The notes below the pieces were generated by a model. It was not told the DNA's origin. It worked only from the letters and a program-made list of their open reading frames with translations, and did not search any database. A stretch of 64,000 bases of DNA from Bathynomus jamesi (taxonomy: Eukaryota > Arthropoda > Malacostraca > Isopoda > Cirolanidae): positions 360,001 to 424,000 of the forward strand of contig JAJOZX010001863.1 in the NCBI GenBank assembly GCA_023014485.1. The letters are read 5' to 3'. Shown here one piece after another: positions 44,420-55,224 of this stretch (position 1 is its first letter; the number at the start of each line of letters is the position of its first letter). A program made the position numbers and the translations under genes.

Positions 44420-44583
44420 AGTCAGCTGACAAATATAGGAATCCGAGAGCCGGACAGAAGGCACGCACAAAGCCACTTCATGCGTTATCGGGACAACAGG
44501 TACTGGTAAAAATAAAGAGAGGCAAATTCTCGGAGGACCACGAGACAACGAAACTAGCACCACTATTGGAAAACGAATCGAAT

Positions 44584-45373
44584 GTATGTGAAAATGATAG
44601 AGAAAAAATAAAAATAATCCTAGCCAACATTCAGGCCCTTAAATCAAATCATTTCCCGGAAATTTTTTATACCCGAAAGGACTCATGCAAGAAACCGAAG
44701 CAGACTTTGCATGCTTCACGGAAACCCATCTAAAGGACTGCCAGGCGAACTGTGAACACTGTGAGTTCTGTATTGATAAAAAAGAAATACAAATTGACAA
44801 CTATAACATCCTCCGAGCCGACAGAACAGTGCGACGTAAAGGAGGATGTGCTATTTACACACGCGAAAGGCATATGGCAGAAATGACTATAAGTACCTCA
44901 AACAGCTACATAAAATGTGTAGTAGCAAAAGTTGAAAAATTAAATATGGTGCTAATTGTAATGTACAGACCCCCAAACACGCCAACCTCAAAATTCTCTA
45001 ATTCCAGTACAGAGGTAAGAAACTGGGTAAAAGATCTACACTCTCCAACCCCAAATATTTTTCTCTTTAGTGATTTTAATTTTCCATTCATGAAATATGA
45101 AAGGATAGGAAAAAATATATGTATACACCAGGACAAGGGGGGCACACAGGAAGACCAGGAGCAGGAGCAGGAGCAGGAGCTGATGAATTTATGTTAACCC
45201 AAGAAATAACAGAAAACACAAGAAAAAACAACTGCCTAGATTTGGTGTTCACAAACAACAGCAACCTAATTGATAATGTAGAAATATCCCCAACTATAAT
45301 ATCAGATCACAACATTATTGAAATAACAACCAATATAAAAGCAGCAAGAAAGGAAAGAACACGAACAACATAA
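44584..45373 (+). pseudogene. LINE endonuclease domain (AP-like)
   Basis: NIQALKSNHFPEIF (near 44620), then after a frame change MQETEADFACFTETHLKD (Glu of the TET motif), DNYNILRADRTVRRKGGCAI, LIVMYRPPNTP, NIFLFSDFNFP (usually GDFN) and, in the next frame from 45119, LDLVFTN and ISDHNIIEI (the SDH motif). The order and motifs match the exonuclease-endonuclease-phosphatase domain that nicks target DNA for LINE insertion. Frame changes near 44680 and 45150 (a GAGCAG repeat) break it. Confidence 0.85.
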
Positions 45374-47420
45374 AGAAGCAAATTCGAAATTCTGAATTTT
45401 CACTCCAAAGCTATAAACTGGGAAGATGTTGCATCCAGCATGGAAGTAATAGATTGGAAATCCATCTTCGAGGCCAAGACAACGGAAGAGATGCTAACGA
45501 CTTTAGAGGAGAAGACGCTGGAAATTGTGGAAAGACATGTCCCAAAAATACAACAAAGGGGAAAGAGAAGCAGGTTCGAGAGACAAAAGGGGGCATTGTT
45601 CCGAAAGAGAAAAAAAGTGACTGCAAAATTAAGTTACTGTAAAGATAACAACATCAGAAAAATATTAAATGATAAATTGCAGAGTATCGATTGCGTCATA
45701 CAGGAACTAATTGAGAAGCATACATACAGAAAAAGAAGAAGGCGACGCTATAGAGGCGATAAAGGTTAACTCAAAGTACTTCTATAATTTTGTAAAAAGA
45801 AAGTCGAAAAACCATGCGACTATTGGATCTTTGAAAAACAAAGACAGTGCTTTATTTGATGATCTAACAGAAATATCTGAAATATTAAGAGCTCAGTACG
45901 AATCATCTTTCAGTATCCCAAAAACTGACAAATTGATATGCGATAGAAACGCGTTCTTTGAAGAACTATAAGGGGAAAGTATAACGGACTTCGACTTTAC
46001 GACAAATGATATTACACAAGCTATAGGGAAACTAAATGCACACTCAGCGGCAGGACCGGACAAATGGAATGCCACACTGATCAAAAACTGCAAGAATGCA
46101 ATCGCTGAGCCCCTATATTGGATATGGAGACGATCACTAGACATGGGAGAAATACCGGGCATCTTGAAGAGCGCGAACATAGTCCCAATATATAAAGGAG
46201 GAGATCGATCCGAGGCCAAAAACTATAGGCCAGTGTCGCTTACATCTCATCTCACTAAAATATTTGAAAGAATAGTTAGACAGAAAATCTATGACTTTTT
46301 GGAAACTTGGAAAAAATTCAATGATAACCAATAGTGGTGGACCGGATATCCACATCATTTTTAACATCCGCATCCGCACTTTTGACTGCGGATGTTATGC
46401 GGATATTACCTCTAATAAATTATGCAATTTACAATTAAATTAGCTTATGAAGTAGCTTATAAGGCCCAGTCATGCACATTTCATGCAAAGTATTAATTAT
46501 TAATGAACAAACAAATATATAAACCTCAAAATATAAATAGCTGGTAACACAGAAAATTGAATGAAACTTGTTTCATTGAATTTTCTGTGGCTGAAACTCT
46601 TGAGAAAGTTATTATTTTTATCATAATGAAAACATTAATATTGATTTTAATTCTTATGCATTGCCTGCCATAATAGTAATATCACGAAATTTGAAAAATT
46701 ATGTCATATATTCATAATTCTATATTATATTGATAGATTTAACTAAATATCCGCATCCGCATCCGCGAATATCGAAATTAAAAATCCCGCATCCGCAGAT
46801 GTTGAAAAACTGACATCCGGTCCACCACTAATAACAATATGGGTTTCGGTCAGGCAGATCATGCCTATCACAACTAATGGAACACTACAACAACATTATT
46901 GATGCACTTGAAAGTAATGAAAACTATGATGTAATATACACAGACTTTGCCAAGGCGTTTGACAAGTGTGACCATGGAATCATAGCTTATAAACTGAAAT
47001 ATATGGGAATAACAGGAAAAGTAGGAAAATAGATATATAATTTCCTTAGTGAGCGGCGGCAAGTCGTTACAGTACAAGGAGCATCTTCATCTTCATCAGA
47101 GGTCCTCAGTTCAGTACCACAAGGAACAGTATTAGCTCCACTTCTCTTCATAACCATGCTAACTGACATAGATAAGGACGTTACCAGAGTCAGCACAGTA
47201 ACATTCTTTGCCGACGACACAAAGATAAGTAGAAAAATAAGAAACCCAGAAGATATAGGATCTCTACAAACAGACATGAACAGAATCTATAAGTGGATGG
47301 AAGACAACAATATGAAGTTTAACACAGAAATTTCAGCTGTTACGGTACGGAAAAAGAGAGGACCTAAAATCCATGGAATATTATACCCAAAATGGACAGG
47401 AAATTCAGAGAAATTCTAAA
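45374..47420 (+). pseudogene. LINE reverse transcriptase, interrupted
   Basis: A linker rich in Lys/Arg (45440-45770) leads to NDITQAIGKLNAHSAAGPD-like sequence near 46005-46065, PIYKGGDRSEAKNYRPVSLT and HLTKIFERIVRQKIYDFLE (46143-46334). The MITE then splits NDNQ from YGFRSGRSC. After it: VIYTDFAKAFDKCDHGII (catalytic Asp), a stop near 47030, SSVPQGTVLAPLLF and FFADDTKISRKIRN (FADD box, 47156 onward). Active-site residues are intact, but stops, frame changes and the insertion make the copy dead. Confidence 0.88.
46332..46830. mobile_element. hAT MITE family H, full copy in the LINE RT
   Basis: TAGTGGTGGACCGGATATC start, mirrored end CATCCGGTCCACCACTA. Target duplication ATAACCAA (46324-46331) and ATAACAA (46831-46837, one base lost). 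CATCCGCATCCGC repeats near both ends and a 20-bp-arm hairpin with CACAGAAAATTGAATGAAAC near 46552. Its 40167 relative has the same hairpin. Confidence 0.95.
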
Positions 47421-48135
47421 GCAAAAGACTTAGGGGCTGTAATGACTGATGATGCGAAATTTGAAACACAAAATAAGATAGCAGTAAAGAGAGTAACTGG
47501 GCAGATACTAAGAATCTTTAAACGAAGGGATAGGAATATAATGATTCCTCTACTGAAAACACTGATCATACCTAAATTGGAATACTGCATGGTCATAACA
47601 TGCCCATATAAGAAAGAAGACATTAGACAACTAGAAGGGACTCAGAGAAGCTTCACAGCCAAGATCAAGGGGGTGCAAAGAACTAAACTACTGGGAAAGG
47701 TTACGCGAATTAAACCTATATTCACTGGAAAGGAGGAGAGAGAGATACACCATTATTTACACTTGGAAAATAATGGAGAAACTGGTCCGTAATCTTACTC
47801 TGAACCCTGTAACTTCCCAAATAACAGTGGAAAGTAGAAAAGGAAGGCTGTGTCGTGTTCCCAAATTAAAGGCTAGACAGGGAACATCCTTAACCCTGAA
47901 AGAAAATAGTTTTGTTGTGAGAGGACCAAAACTGTTTAATCAGCTGCCCAAAGACCTAAGGAACACGAGTGGGGTTACAGTGGACATCTTCAAAAGAAGA
48001 TTAGACGCCTGGCTCAGAACAATCCCCGATGAGCCGGGCGTACCTGACTGTGAGGTGGAGAGTACAAGAAACCAACTCACTACTTCACCAGGCCAACTCG
48101 AGAGGAGGGTCGACAAGCTTGAACTTCGTGAAATG
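47373..48135 (+). pseudogene. LINE ORF2 C-terminal region
   Basis: 47373-47792 encodes AKDLGAVMTDDAKFETQNK and LLKTLIIPKLEYCMVI; after a frame change 47773-48132 encodes GRLCRVPKLKAR, ENSFVVRGPKLFNQLPKDLR and WLRTIPDEPGVPDCEVES, the usual end of CR1/L2-type ORF2. The downstream 3' UTR is short, under 40 bases after the last homologous codons. Confidence 0.85.
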
Positions 48136-48183
48136 GGGAATCATCGCGCGGAACGGTTGAAAGGTATATATATATATATATAT

Positions 48184-48251
48184 GGTTAACCTTGGTTTTG
48201 CTCCCGCCCGAATTGTTCATTCTGACGAAAGTCAAGCTTGTCACCACCTCA
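48184..48251 (-). mobile_element. SINE-A 3' tail fragment
   Basis: GGTTAACCTTGGTTTTGCTC and GTTCATTCTGACGAAAGTC in minus orientation, meeting the LINE's (TA)n end head-on. Only the tail remains. Confidence 0.8.
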
Positions 48252-48252
48252 G

Positions 48253-48287
<35 letters not shown>

Positions 48288-49823
48288 TATATGTATGTAT
48301 ATTTTTGAGATTCAGAGATTTAATCTAGGAATTAATTGAAGTATATTAGTTGATTATACAGAAAGTTCCATTAAAATATCATTTCGGTGTCACATAAACA
48401 TTAAATTATGATCAAAATCAAAAGTGCATTAGGAGTGTGTAGTATTAAATTGATAGTCTCCTCTTGTAGTGGGTGTATACACCCTCGTGCTAACACTCTC
48501 TCCTTATTTTAACTTTGAAAGGACGGAAAAGCAAGCAAGAAACGGACACCAGAAACCGAATCCGTGAACGAATAACAACAGAGGAGGAAGCGAAACACAC
48601 ACACACACACACACTCCATTTTTTCTTTTAATTACATTAATGCATTCGTGAGGGTTTCTGGGGTGCGGCGGGAAGGGGGGGGGGGGGCATTTTCCTCTTT
48701 ATTGCCCCTTGCCATTTCGGAGTTAATTCGGACGAGGCAGGATTATAATATAATAGCCGCTCACTCATCCGAGAGCCACGCCCTCTGGCGCCCACAGCGC
48801 AATTACACTCATTCGCATTTCGTCACTCTTTCCTTTCTTAGCGATGAAGATGCGTCGTGCAGACAGTGTGTGTGTGTGTGTGTGTGTGTGAAGATATCTT
48901 TCGTTGCCTGGCGCTCCCTCAATAAACTATCCTTATATGCTATAGTCATAAAGGACATTGCGTATTTTATTTACTAGCGCATTTTTACTTCATAAAAGCC
49001 GTAAAAACTATATATATATCAATGCCCGTTATATGTAGCATCATGCTCTGATTATGAGCCGTAGAATTGCATCGTTAGCTAGTCTTTATTAAAGTAAAAA
49101 TGGCAAAATGGTTGTTTTGAATGATTCTTTGGTGCCGTATGCTGAAATTTATTGAAAAGGACCAAATTACAAGCTTCATTTTCGGGCAGTTGCATTTTTC
49201 CTCGCAATTTGCGTGCATGAAAACCTTTTTAGCGTGCATAATATTCAGTGTGCGCGTGTAAATAAATATTTTTGCCTATATAAAATCTTCATTGTGTATA
49301 CGCCAACTTTCATGTACGTAAATGTTATGTGTACCTCAAAAGTTGTACACACACACACACAATAAATGTAAACGAAAAGGCTTTGGCAACATGGGGACTT
49401 TTTTTTTTTCAACTTCGAGCGTATGTGTGTAAACATTTGTACGTACATAATTGTAGGCTTGTAGGCGTTTGAGGGTAATTTTCCTATTTTTAAAAATAAA
49501 ATTGAGCGTCTGTGCAATCATTTGCACGTACGATAACATGGAGTGTGTACTACATAACCCTCTTCTCACTCCAAATTTTTGTAATTAATCCTAAAATTTC
49601 TGAATGCATTTTGCCTGAACCCCTTTTTAATAAGGTTCATTATCATATTTGATCTTTATGTCACTTTTATCGTCACAGTGAAATAAATTTGCCTTAAATT
49701 GTATAATTCACCTGACTCTTTTAGTGTTAACGGCTCACTCATATGTACACAGGGTTGACAAAAGTAAGTTGACACCACAATAATTGTCCTTAAGAACAAA
49801 TGGCAAAGCTCATCAATGGAGTG

Positions 49824-49860
<37 letters not shown>

Positions 49861-50487
49861 AACTAGTCAACGCATATGTATTAAAATGTTCAAGTCCGTC
49901 AGAACGTGCTCAAACAAGTTTGGACATGTCATGTTGAACAAACAAAAATTTAGGCCCCACCCTTTATTCTTTATTTTGAGCTTAAAATGGTTCCGTAGTA
50001 ATAAAACTTAATTGAAGGGTAGTGTGTTTACTCTTTCTTCTCTAGTTATATTTTTATAATAGACTGTACATACTTCAAGGAGAGATGTTTGTCCCTGACT
50101 GTTTGTCTTGTCTTCGTTGGGGAATTGATATCATAATTTTTCTTTGTAGGCACGCATTGCAATCTGTAGCAGGTGTTTTCTTTCTATTTTGTAGTCCTTT
50201 CTATTAATAATCTTTTAAGTTTAATTACTTTTGCCATTGTATTTATAGCGCTGATGTTTATACTGTACTGCGCGCGTTTAGGTCTTGCAATCCTGGCTAA
50301 CGTCGTTTCATTGACAAATTATTTTGGGTTAAGGTTGGATAGCATCGGTTGGATTTGGTTAAGTTAGGTTAGGTTAGTTTGTTTGGGTGTTGATCGTGTA
50401 TTTCGTTGACCGAATGGCTATACCAGTAGGTCATTACAGTTAGCAATGTATTTCAAAATGTCGAAATTTATATTTAAAATTAAAAGG

Positions 50488-50529
<42 letters not shown>

Positions 50530-50571
50530 TATATATATATATATAAATATATATATTATATATATATATAT
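48252..50571. other. Unassigned stretch with microsatellites
   Basis: (TA)n 48253-48290, (CA)n 48596-48615, poly-G 48677-48688, (TG)n 48867-48890, (CA)n 49349-49361, (TA)n 49828-49857 and a long imperfect (TA)n 50491-50571. CACAGGGTTGACAAAAGTAA at 49749 resembles one mariner end, but no partner end is found. GGTTAAGTTAGGTTAGG at 50357 is another TTAGG-like tract. No gene recognised. Confidence 0.5.
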
Positions 50572-50739
50572 TAGTGATTTAGTGGTTGTCCGCAACCGCA
50601 CATATTCTCAGCGCAACTGCATTTATGAGTGCGGTTATTACGGTTGCTTGAGGATATCTTCTTACTCGGGCAACCAAATGCTATAAATGCTAGTGTAATG
50701 GCTATAAATGCTATAAACGTCGCCAAATGCTGTTCCTGT

Positions 50740-50895
50740 CATGCCTCATGCCTTCACTCAAGGGTGCAAAAAAGTCCTTGGATGTCCTCCCTCAAGTGTT
50801 CCTAGTGAACAATTATTTAGTAGAGCAAGGATCATCTACGATGAAAAAAGGAATAGGCTGAAGGGGGACAAAGCTGAAAACTTTAATTTTTGAAA
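50740..50895 (+). pseudogene. hAT transposase C-terminal remnant
   Basis: The frame encodes a CPPSSVPSEQLFSRARIIYD block followed by EKRNRLKGDKAENF and a stop: the hAT dimerisation motif, with RARIIYD in place of the usual SAGLIYD. It is related to 8754-9041. Nothing of the zinc finger or the DDE core is left. Confidence 0.75.
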
Positions 50896-50940
50896 TACAG
50901 TCTCCCAGCAATTCAATTTAAATATAAGGATTAAATAGTG

Positions 50941-50994
<54 letters not shown>

Positions 50995-51181
50995 TATATA
51001 CACCACTTTTGAATCGGCGGGGGGTTGGGGAAAGTGGTTGATGGGATACAAAACGCGTTGGGTCCTCGTCCCGCATCCTGGAAACACATTTTACAGTTTA
51101 GATTATAGTCATTCTATTGTAGACTGTGAAAAGTGTGGCTAAAACGTGATATTTTATTGTGTTGTTTATTCTTAGATAATA

Positions 51182-51602
51182 CAGGGTGATCAAAAAGTAA
51201 CGCAACCCATGGGAAAACGATTTATTTCAGAGCAAGTGCTGGAAGTGGGCACCGTTCTGTGCTTCACACAAGTGGATACGGCGATTCATGTTCTTAAAGA
51301 CCCTTTGCAACGTTTCCTGTGAAATTGCATCAACACACTTCTGAATCATCGCCTGCAACAGAAGGAAAAAATCAATTATGTGCGTTTCTCCATGGGTTGC
51401 GCACATAATTGATTTTTTCCTTCTGTTGCAGGCGATGATTCAGAAGTGTGTTGATGCAATTTCACAGGAAACGTTGCAAAGGGTCTTTAAGAACATGAAT
51501 CGCCGTATCCACTTGTGTGAAGCACAGAACGGTGCCCACTTCCAGCACTTGCTCTGAAATAAATCGTTTTCCCATGGGTTGCGTTACTTTTTGATCACCC
51601 TG
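51182..51602. mobile_element. Perfectly symmetric mariner fold-back, 421 bp
   Basis: CAGGGTGATCAAAAAGTAAC at 51182 is mirrored to 51602; arms of 203 bp pair across a 15-nt spacer (51385-51399). TA at 51180-51181 and 51603-51604. Both arms are the transposase 3' end: the right arm encodes AMIQKCVDAISQETLQRVFK and GAHFQHLL then a stop. No 5' material at all. Confidence 0.96.
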
Positions 51603-52207
51603 TATTATGATGTTATAGGGTACATAACCGCAACCGCGCCGAGCTCTATTTGTAAGCTTCGCAACCGCAACCGCAGACCTATGAAAAATGACAACCGCTA
51701 CATCACTAATATATATATATACTGTATATATATATCGTAGTAGTTCCGTATGTTGGTTTTTCTTTACACGAAGGTCAAGCTGGTGGCCCCATCTCTAGGC
51801 CTGGCCTGATGGAGGAGCTAGTTGCTCTCTTGCGATTTCCACCCCACATAGCCAGGCACACCTGGCTCATCTGGTACTGTCCTCAGCGAGGCGTCTATCC
51901 TTCTTTTGAAGAATTCCACGTTAACACCAGTTAACAGCTGGTTCAATAATCTTTGCCCCAATGCCCCATGACAACCAAGCTATTTTTCTTTAAAATTGAG
52001 TGTGTTCCTTCTCTGGCCTTTAGTTTGGGAACACTACACATTCTACATTTCCTATTTTCCATTTTCCTCTTCTTTGCAGTAAATATAGATTTAATTTACG
52101 AAGTCTTTCACAGTAGTTGAGTTCTTTGCAGCCATCAATCTTGGCTGATTTTTTTAAAAATTTCTTCTTGTTTATTAATTTCTTTTTATATACGAGGACG
52201 TCAGGAC

Positions 52208-52635
52208 CAGGGCCGGATTAAGGGTTTCGTAGGCCCTGGGCACTTTTCTATCGTAGGCCCCTAAATTTGCCGATGCACCGTCTATTTAGTTGCCTTTTTT
52301 AACTTAGACCCAAATTGTACCCTTGTGAATGTGCTTGTTCTCTTAGCACTATAGCTAACTAAATTACAGTAATTACTGTATATAACATAATATAAATATA
52401 AACATCACGCCAGCTCCGTGCGTGCTGCCACCTGTAGTTTCAGGCCAGTCAGGTGTGGCGGGTGTCTAAGCACTAAGCAAATAGATACTAAATTAACGTC
52501 TATATATAATCACTTGGTCTTATGTCTATAATCTATTTCTCTCTTGTCAAACTTTATAGAATTTTTAAATTTATTCTGTTGGCCTCTAAAACTTCATAGG
52601 CCATACCACTGTGCCCCCTTGATAATCCGGCTTTG
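52208..52635. mobile_element. hAT-type MITE inserted in LINE copy 2
   Basis: Perfect 8-bp duplication GTCAGGAC at 52200-52207 and 52636-52643. Ends CAGGGCCGGATTAAGGG and TAATCCGGCTTTG are imperfect inverted repeats of the common CAGGGCCGGATTA hAT type. Non-coding. Confidence 0.95.
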
Positions 52636-53157
52636 GTCAGGACTGAGCAGTATTCAAGTTTTAGGACGATTAGTTTTTCAGCAGGGGAATCATTACTCTC
52701 TTGTTCCTTCTTTTGAAGGTTCTCGGTACTTGTCCCGCAACTTTCTTTGGTTTGTTTATCGTTATCTGATTTTGTATTTCAAATTTCGCATCGTCGGTCA
52801 TTATAACCCCTAAATCTATTGCTTTCTTGCTTCTCTGAATTTCCTGTTTATCTGGGACATAATATGCTATCTGTTTTAGTTTCTCATTTTTCCATGCGTC
52901 AAAAGCTGAAATTTCTCGGTGTTAAATTTCATATTGTCTTCTGACCATTTGTATATTCTCTTTGCGTCCCTCTGTAGGGCCTCCACCTCTTCTGCATTAT
53001 TGATTTTTCTGCTGATTTTTGTATCGTCCGCAAAGGATGTTACTATACTGTTGTTGGTTACTTCATTGTTTATGTCTGTTAGCATGATAATGAATAGGAG
53101 TGGGGCCAGTACTGTTCCTTGTGGTACTCAGCTCCGTACGAGTACTTGCGGTTTTGA

Positions 53158-53709
53158 TTATGATATACCTTGGAATTTTACGACTTGTTGACGTTCTTTG
53201 AGGAAGTTGTAGATCCATTTTCTCACTTTGACTGTTATTCCCATATGTTTAATTTTAAGTGCTATTATACCATGATCATATTTGTCGAACGCTTCAGCAA
53301 AATCCGTGTATATGACATCGCAATTTTTAATGCTTTCAAGTGTGTCTACGATATTGTTATAGTGATCTATTAGTTGTGATGGGCATGATCTTCCTGATCG
53401 GAATCCGTGCTCGTTTTCACTGAATCTTTCCATTGTCTCCAAGAAGTCATAGAATTTTTCTCTAACCATTCTTTCAAATATTTTGGTGAGGTGGGCCGTC
53501 AGTGACACTGGTTTATAGTTCTTTGTTGGAGATCTATCCCGTCCTTTATATATAGGAACAATGTTCGCTCTTTTCAAGATGCTCGGTATTTCCCCCGTGT
53601 CCAGGGATCTTCTCCATATCCAGTATAGGGATGTAGCTATTTCATTTTTACAGTTTTTAATCAATAATGCGTTCCATTTGTCCAGACCTGCAGCTGAATG
53701 TGATTTCAT
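53158..53709 (-). pseudogene. LINE reverse transcriptase core, copy 2
   Basis: 184 codons open without interruption, covering RT fingers and palm motif A (YTDFAEAFDKYDH). Motif B and the FADD box follow in another frame at 53100-52876. The EN domain and all upstream sequence are missing. Confidence 0.88.
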
Positions 53710-53726
53710 TTGTCAAAAAAAAAATA

Positions 53727-53760
53727 TATATATATAACATATATATATATATATATATAT
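53727..53760. repeat. (TA)n array
   Basis: Separates LINE copy 2 from the SINE-B cluster. Confidence 0.9.
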
Positions 53761-53762
53761 CC

Positions 53763-54330
53763 GCGCAAGATGAGAGAGAGAGAACGAAACGAATGAAAAA
53801 ATGAGGTAACCACCCGGGAATCGAACCCGGGATCTTCCGATTGCCGGTCAGATATGATAACCACTACACAATGGGCCTCACTCATTCAAATGCCGTAATT
53901 TTTCTACATACGCGCAGAAACCAATGCCCCAAGGGGGCACCTCCCGCATGCCGTAACATTATATACATTTAACTGCAAACACGCAGTATAATTAACGTAA
54001 AGAACGACGCTTGTATAGGAGATATTCCGCGCAAGATGAGAGAGAGAGAACGAAACAAATGAAAAAATGAGGTAACCACCCGGGAATCGAACCCGGGATC
54101 TTCCGATTGCCGGTCAGATATGATAACCACTAGAAGAATTACGGCATTTGAATGAGTGAGGCCCATTGTGTAGTGGTTATCATATCTGACCGGCAATCGG
54201 AAGATCCCGGGTTCGATTCCTGGGTGGTTACCTCATTTTTTCATTTGTTTCGTTCTCTCTCTCTCATCTTGCGCGGAATATCTCCTATACAAGCGTCGTT
54301 CTTTACGTTAATTATACTGCGTGTTTGCAG
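53763..54330. mobile_element. SINE-B cluster: two tandem minus units then one inverted unit
   Basis: CGCGCAAGATGAGAGAGAGA occurs at 53762 and 54030, giving a unit of about 268 bp on the minus strand. tRNA-like cores: 53803-53879 (minus), 54069-54131 (minus, cut) and 54158-54234 (plus). The switch of strand occurs at about 54132, where CCACTA is followed by GAAGAATTACGGC. Head and tail sequences match 40725-41090. Confidence 0.8.
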
Positions 54331-54334
54331 TTAT

Positions 54335-54599
54335 ATATATATATATACACCCGCGAGATAATTCGTCACCGTACTCAAAGACAACGGAATACTTGTTTGC
54401 ATAAATCTTTCCAACCATTATCACCACCCAAAGAGACTCTTGGCTAAAATTATATCCAACACTGAATATAACCATTAAATATAATAATTTGTGAAGGAAA
54501 AATAACAATGAAATACAACCATTCATTAAGACCATTACCACGAAATAACTTGGTTCGTTCTTCACTATCATTAATTATTTTTCTACATTTGTTCCAGAC

Positions 54600-54630
<31 letters not shown>

Positions 54631-55015
54631 CGCGTATGCATGTATGTTTGGTTCCCATGTGCCGGCTGGTATTTCTAAACATCTTCCTCTATTTTTCTTT
54701 ACGAGCTTTTAACATAATGACTTCAGATGTTGAAAATGTTTGACAAAGTTATTTTAGAGTTGAATTATAAATAATTTTAATCTGTCTGTTTAATGTACTT
54801 TAAACGCTTCAATCATTGCCAGATATTTTGCTCAAAGGTTTGCGATATAGAAGAGTCTCCGTGTTGGGAGAACGGAGCATGTTTGAATGTGTGGGAAAAA
54901 GATAATTTGAAAAATATAAGTTCGATTGCTTTACAATCTTCACAGTTATATATATATATATATATATGTATATATCATACACTTCACTTTGCTGAAACGC
55001 AAACGTGCGTGTAGC
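54335..55015. other. Unassigned stretch with microsatellites
   Basis: (TA)n 54335-54347, (TG)n about 54607-54630 and (TA)n 54949-54974; no gene recognised. Confidence 0.5.
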
Positions 55016-55190
55016 GACATTTAGCGGTGCCGCCATAAGTTTATCCTTTTTTTAAGTCGTTAATATCATGAAAAGAGGGACTGTAATAAAAGTTGGGTTA
55101 GGTTTAGTTAATTCGTTTATTTAGATTAGGTTAAATGTCGCCATCCACAAGTGAAAATATGAAAAATATCGTGGTTCTATAAGGTAGCTA
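55016..55190. repeat. Dispersed repeat R2, copy 1
   Basis: Shares TAGCGACATTTAGCGGTG, a GGTTAGGTTTAGTTAATT core and AATGTCGCCATCCACAAG with 60305-60470. CGACATT at the left and AATGTCG at the right may be short inverted ends. Confidence 0.65.
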
Positions 55191-55224
55191 TAGTATTTGT
55201 GTGTGTGTGTGTGTGTGTGTGTGT

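Larger units (their letters stand above)
44420..48167 (+). mobile_element. CR1/L2/Jockey-like LINE, long copy
   Basis: Endonuclease, reverse transcriptase and C-terminal region in normal order over 3.75 kb, ending in AACGGTTGAAAGGT and (TA)n at 48166-48183. ORF1 is missing or unrecognisable. A 499-bp MITE is inserted in the RT. A second, shorter copy of the same family lies inverted at 51736-53715 and 3' ends at 10556 and 42047. Confidence 0.88.
50572..51708 (+). mobile_element. hAT element with CGCAACCGCA subterminal repeats
   Basis: TAGTGATTTAGTGGTTGTCC at 50572 and the mirror of TAGTGATGTAGCGGTTGTC at 51708 form inverted ends; CGCAACCGCA repeats lie inside both. It sits between (TA)n arrays, so its 8-bp duplication cannot be read. 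Contains a hATC remnant and a nested mariner fold-back. Confidence 0.85.
51736..53715 (-). mobile_element. LINE copy 2, inverted, 5'-truncated
   Basis: Same family as 44420-48167. From 53709 down: SHSAAGLDKWNALLIKNCKN, PIYKGRDRSPTKNYKPVSLT, NEHGFRSGRSCPSQLIDHYN, VIYTDFAEAFDKYDHG, then a frame change to SFADDTKISRKINN (52876-53085); after the inserted MITE come RCxVPKLKAREG-like sequence and, near 51890, TVPDEPGVPG. The 3' end lies in (TA)n at 51712-51740 and the truncated 5' end meets another (TA)n at 53727. Confidence 0.88.

Noticed and set aside
44377..44600. LINE ORF1 start in the frame opening at 44377
   Set aside because: It begins in a TG/TA microsatellite and shows no ORF1 motif such as a zinc knuckle or PHD.
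49749..49830. Complete mariner element beginning CAGGGTTGACAAAAG
   Set aside because: Only one possible end; no inverted partner found within several kilobases.
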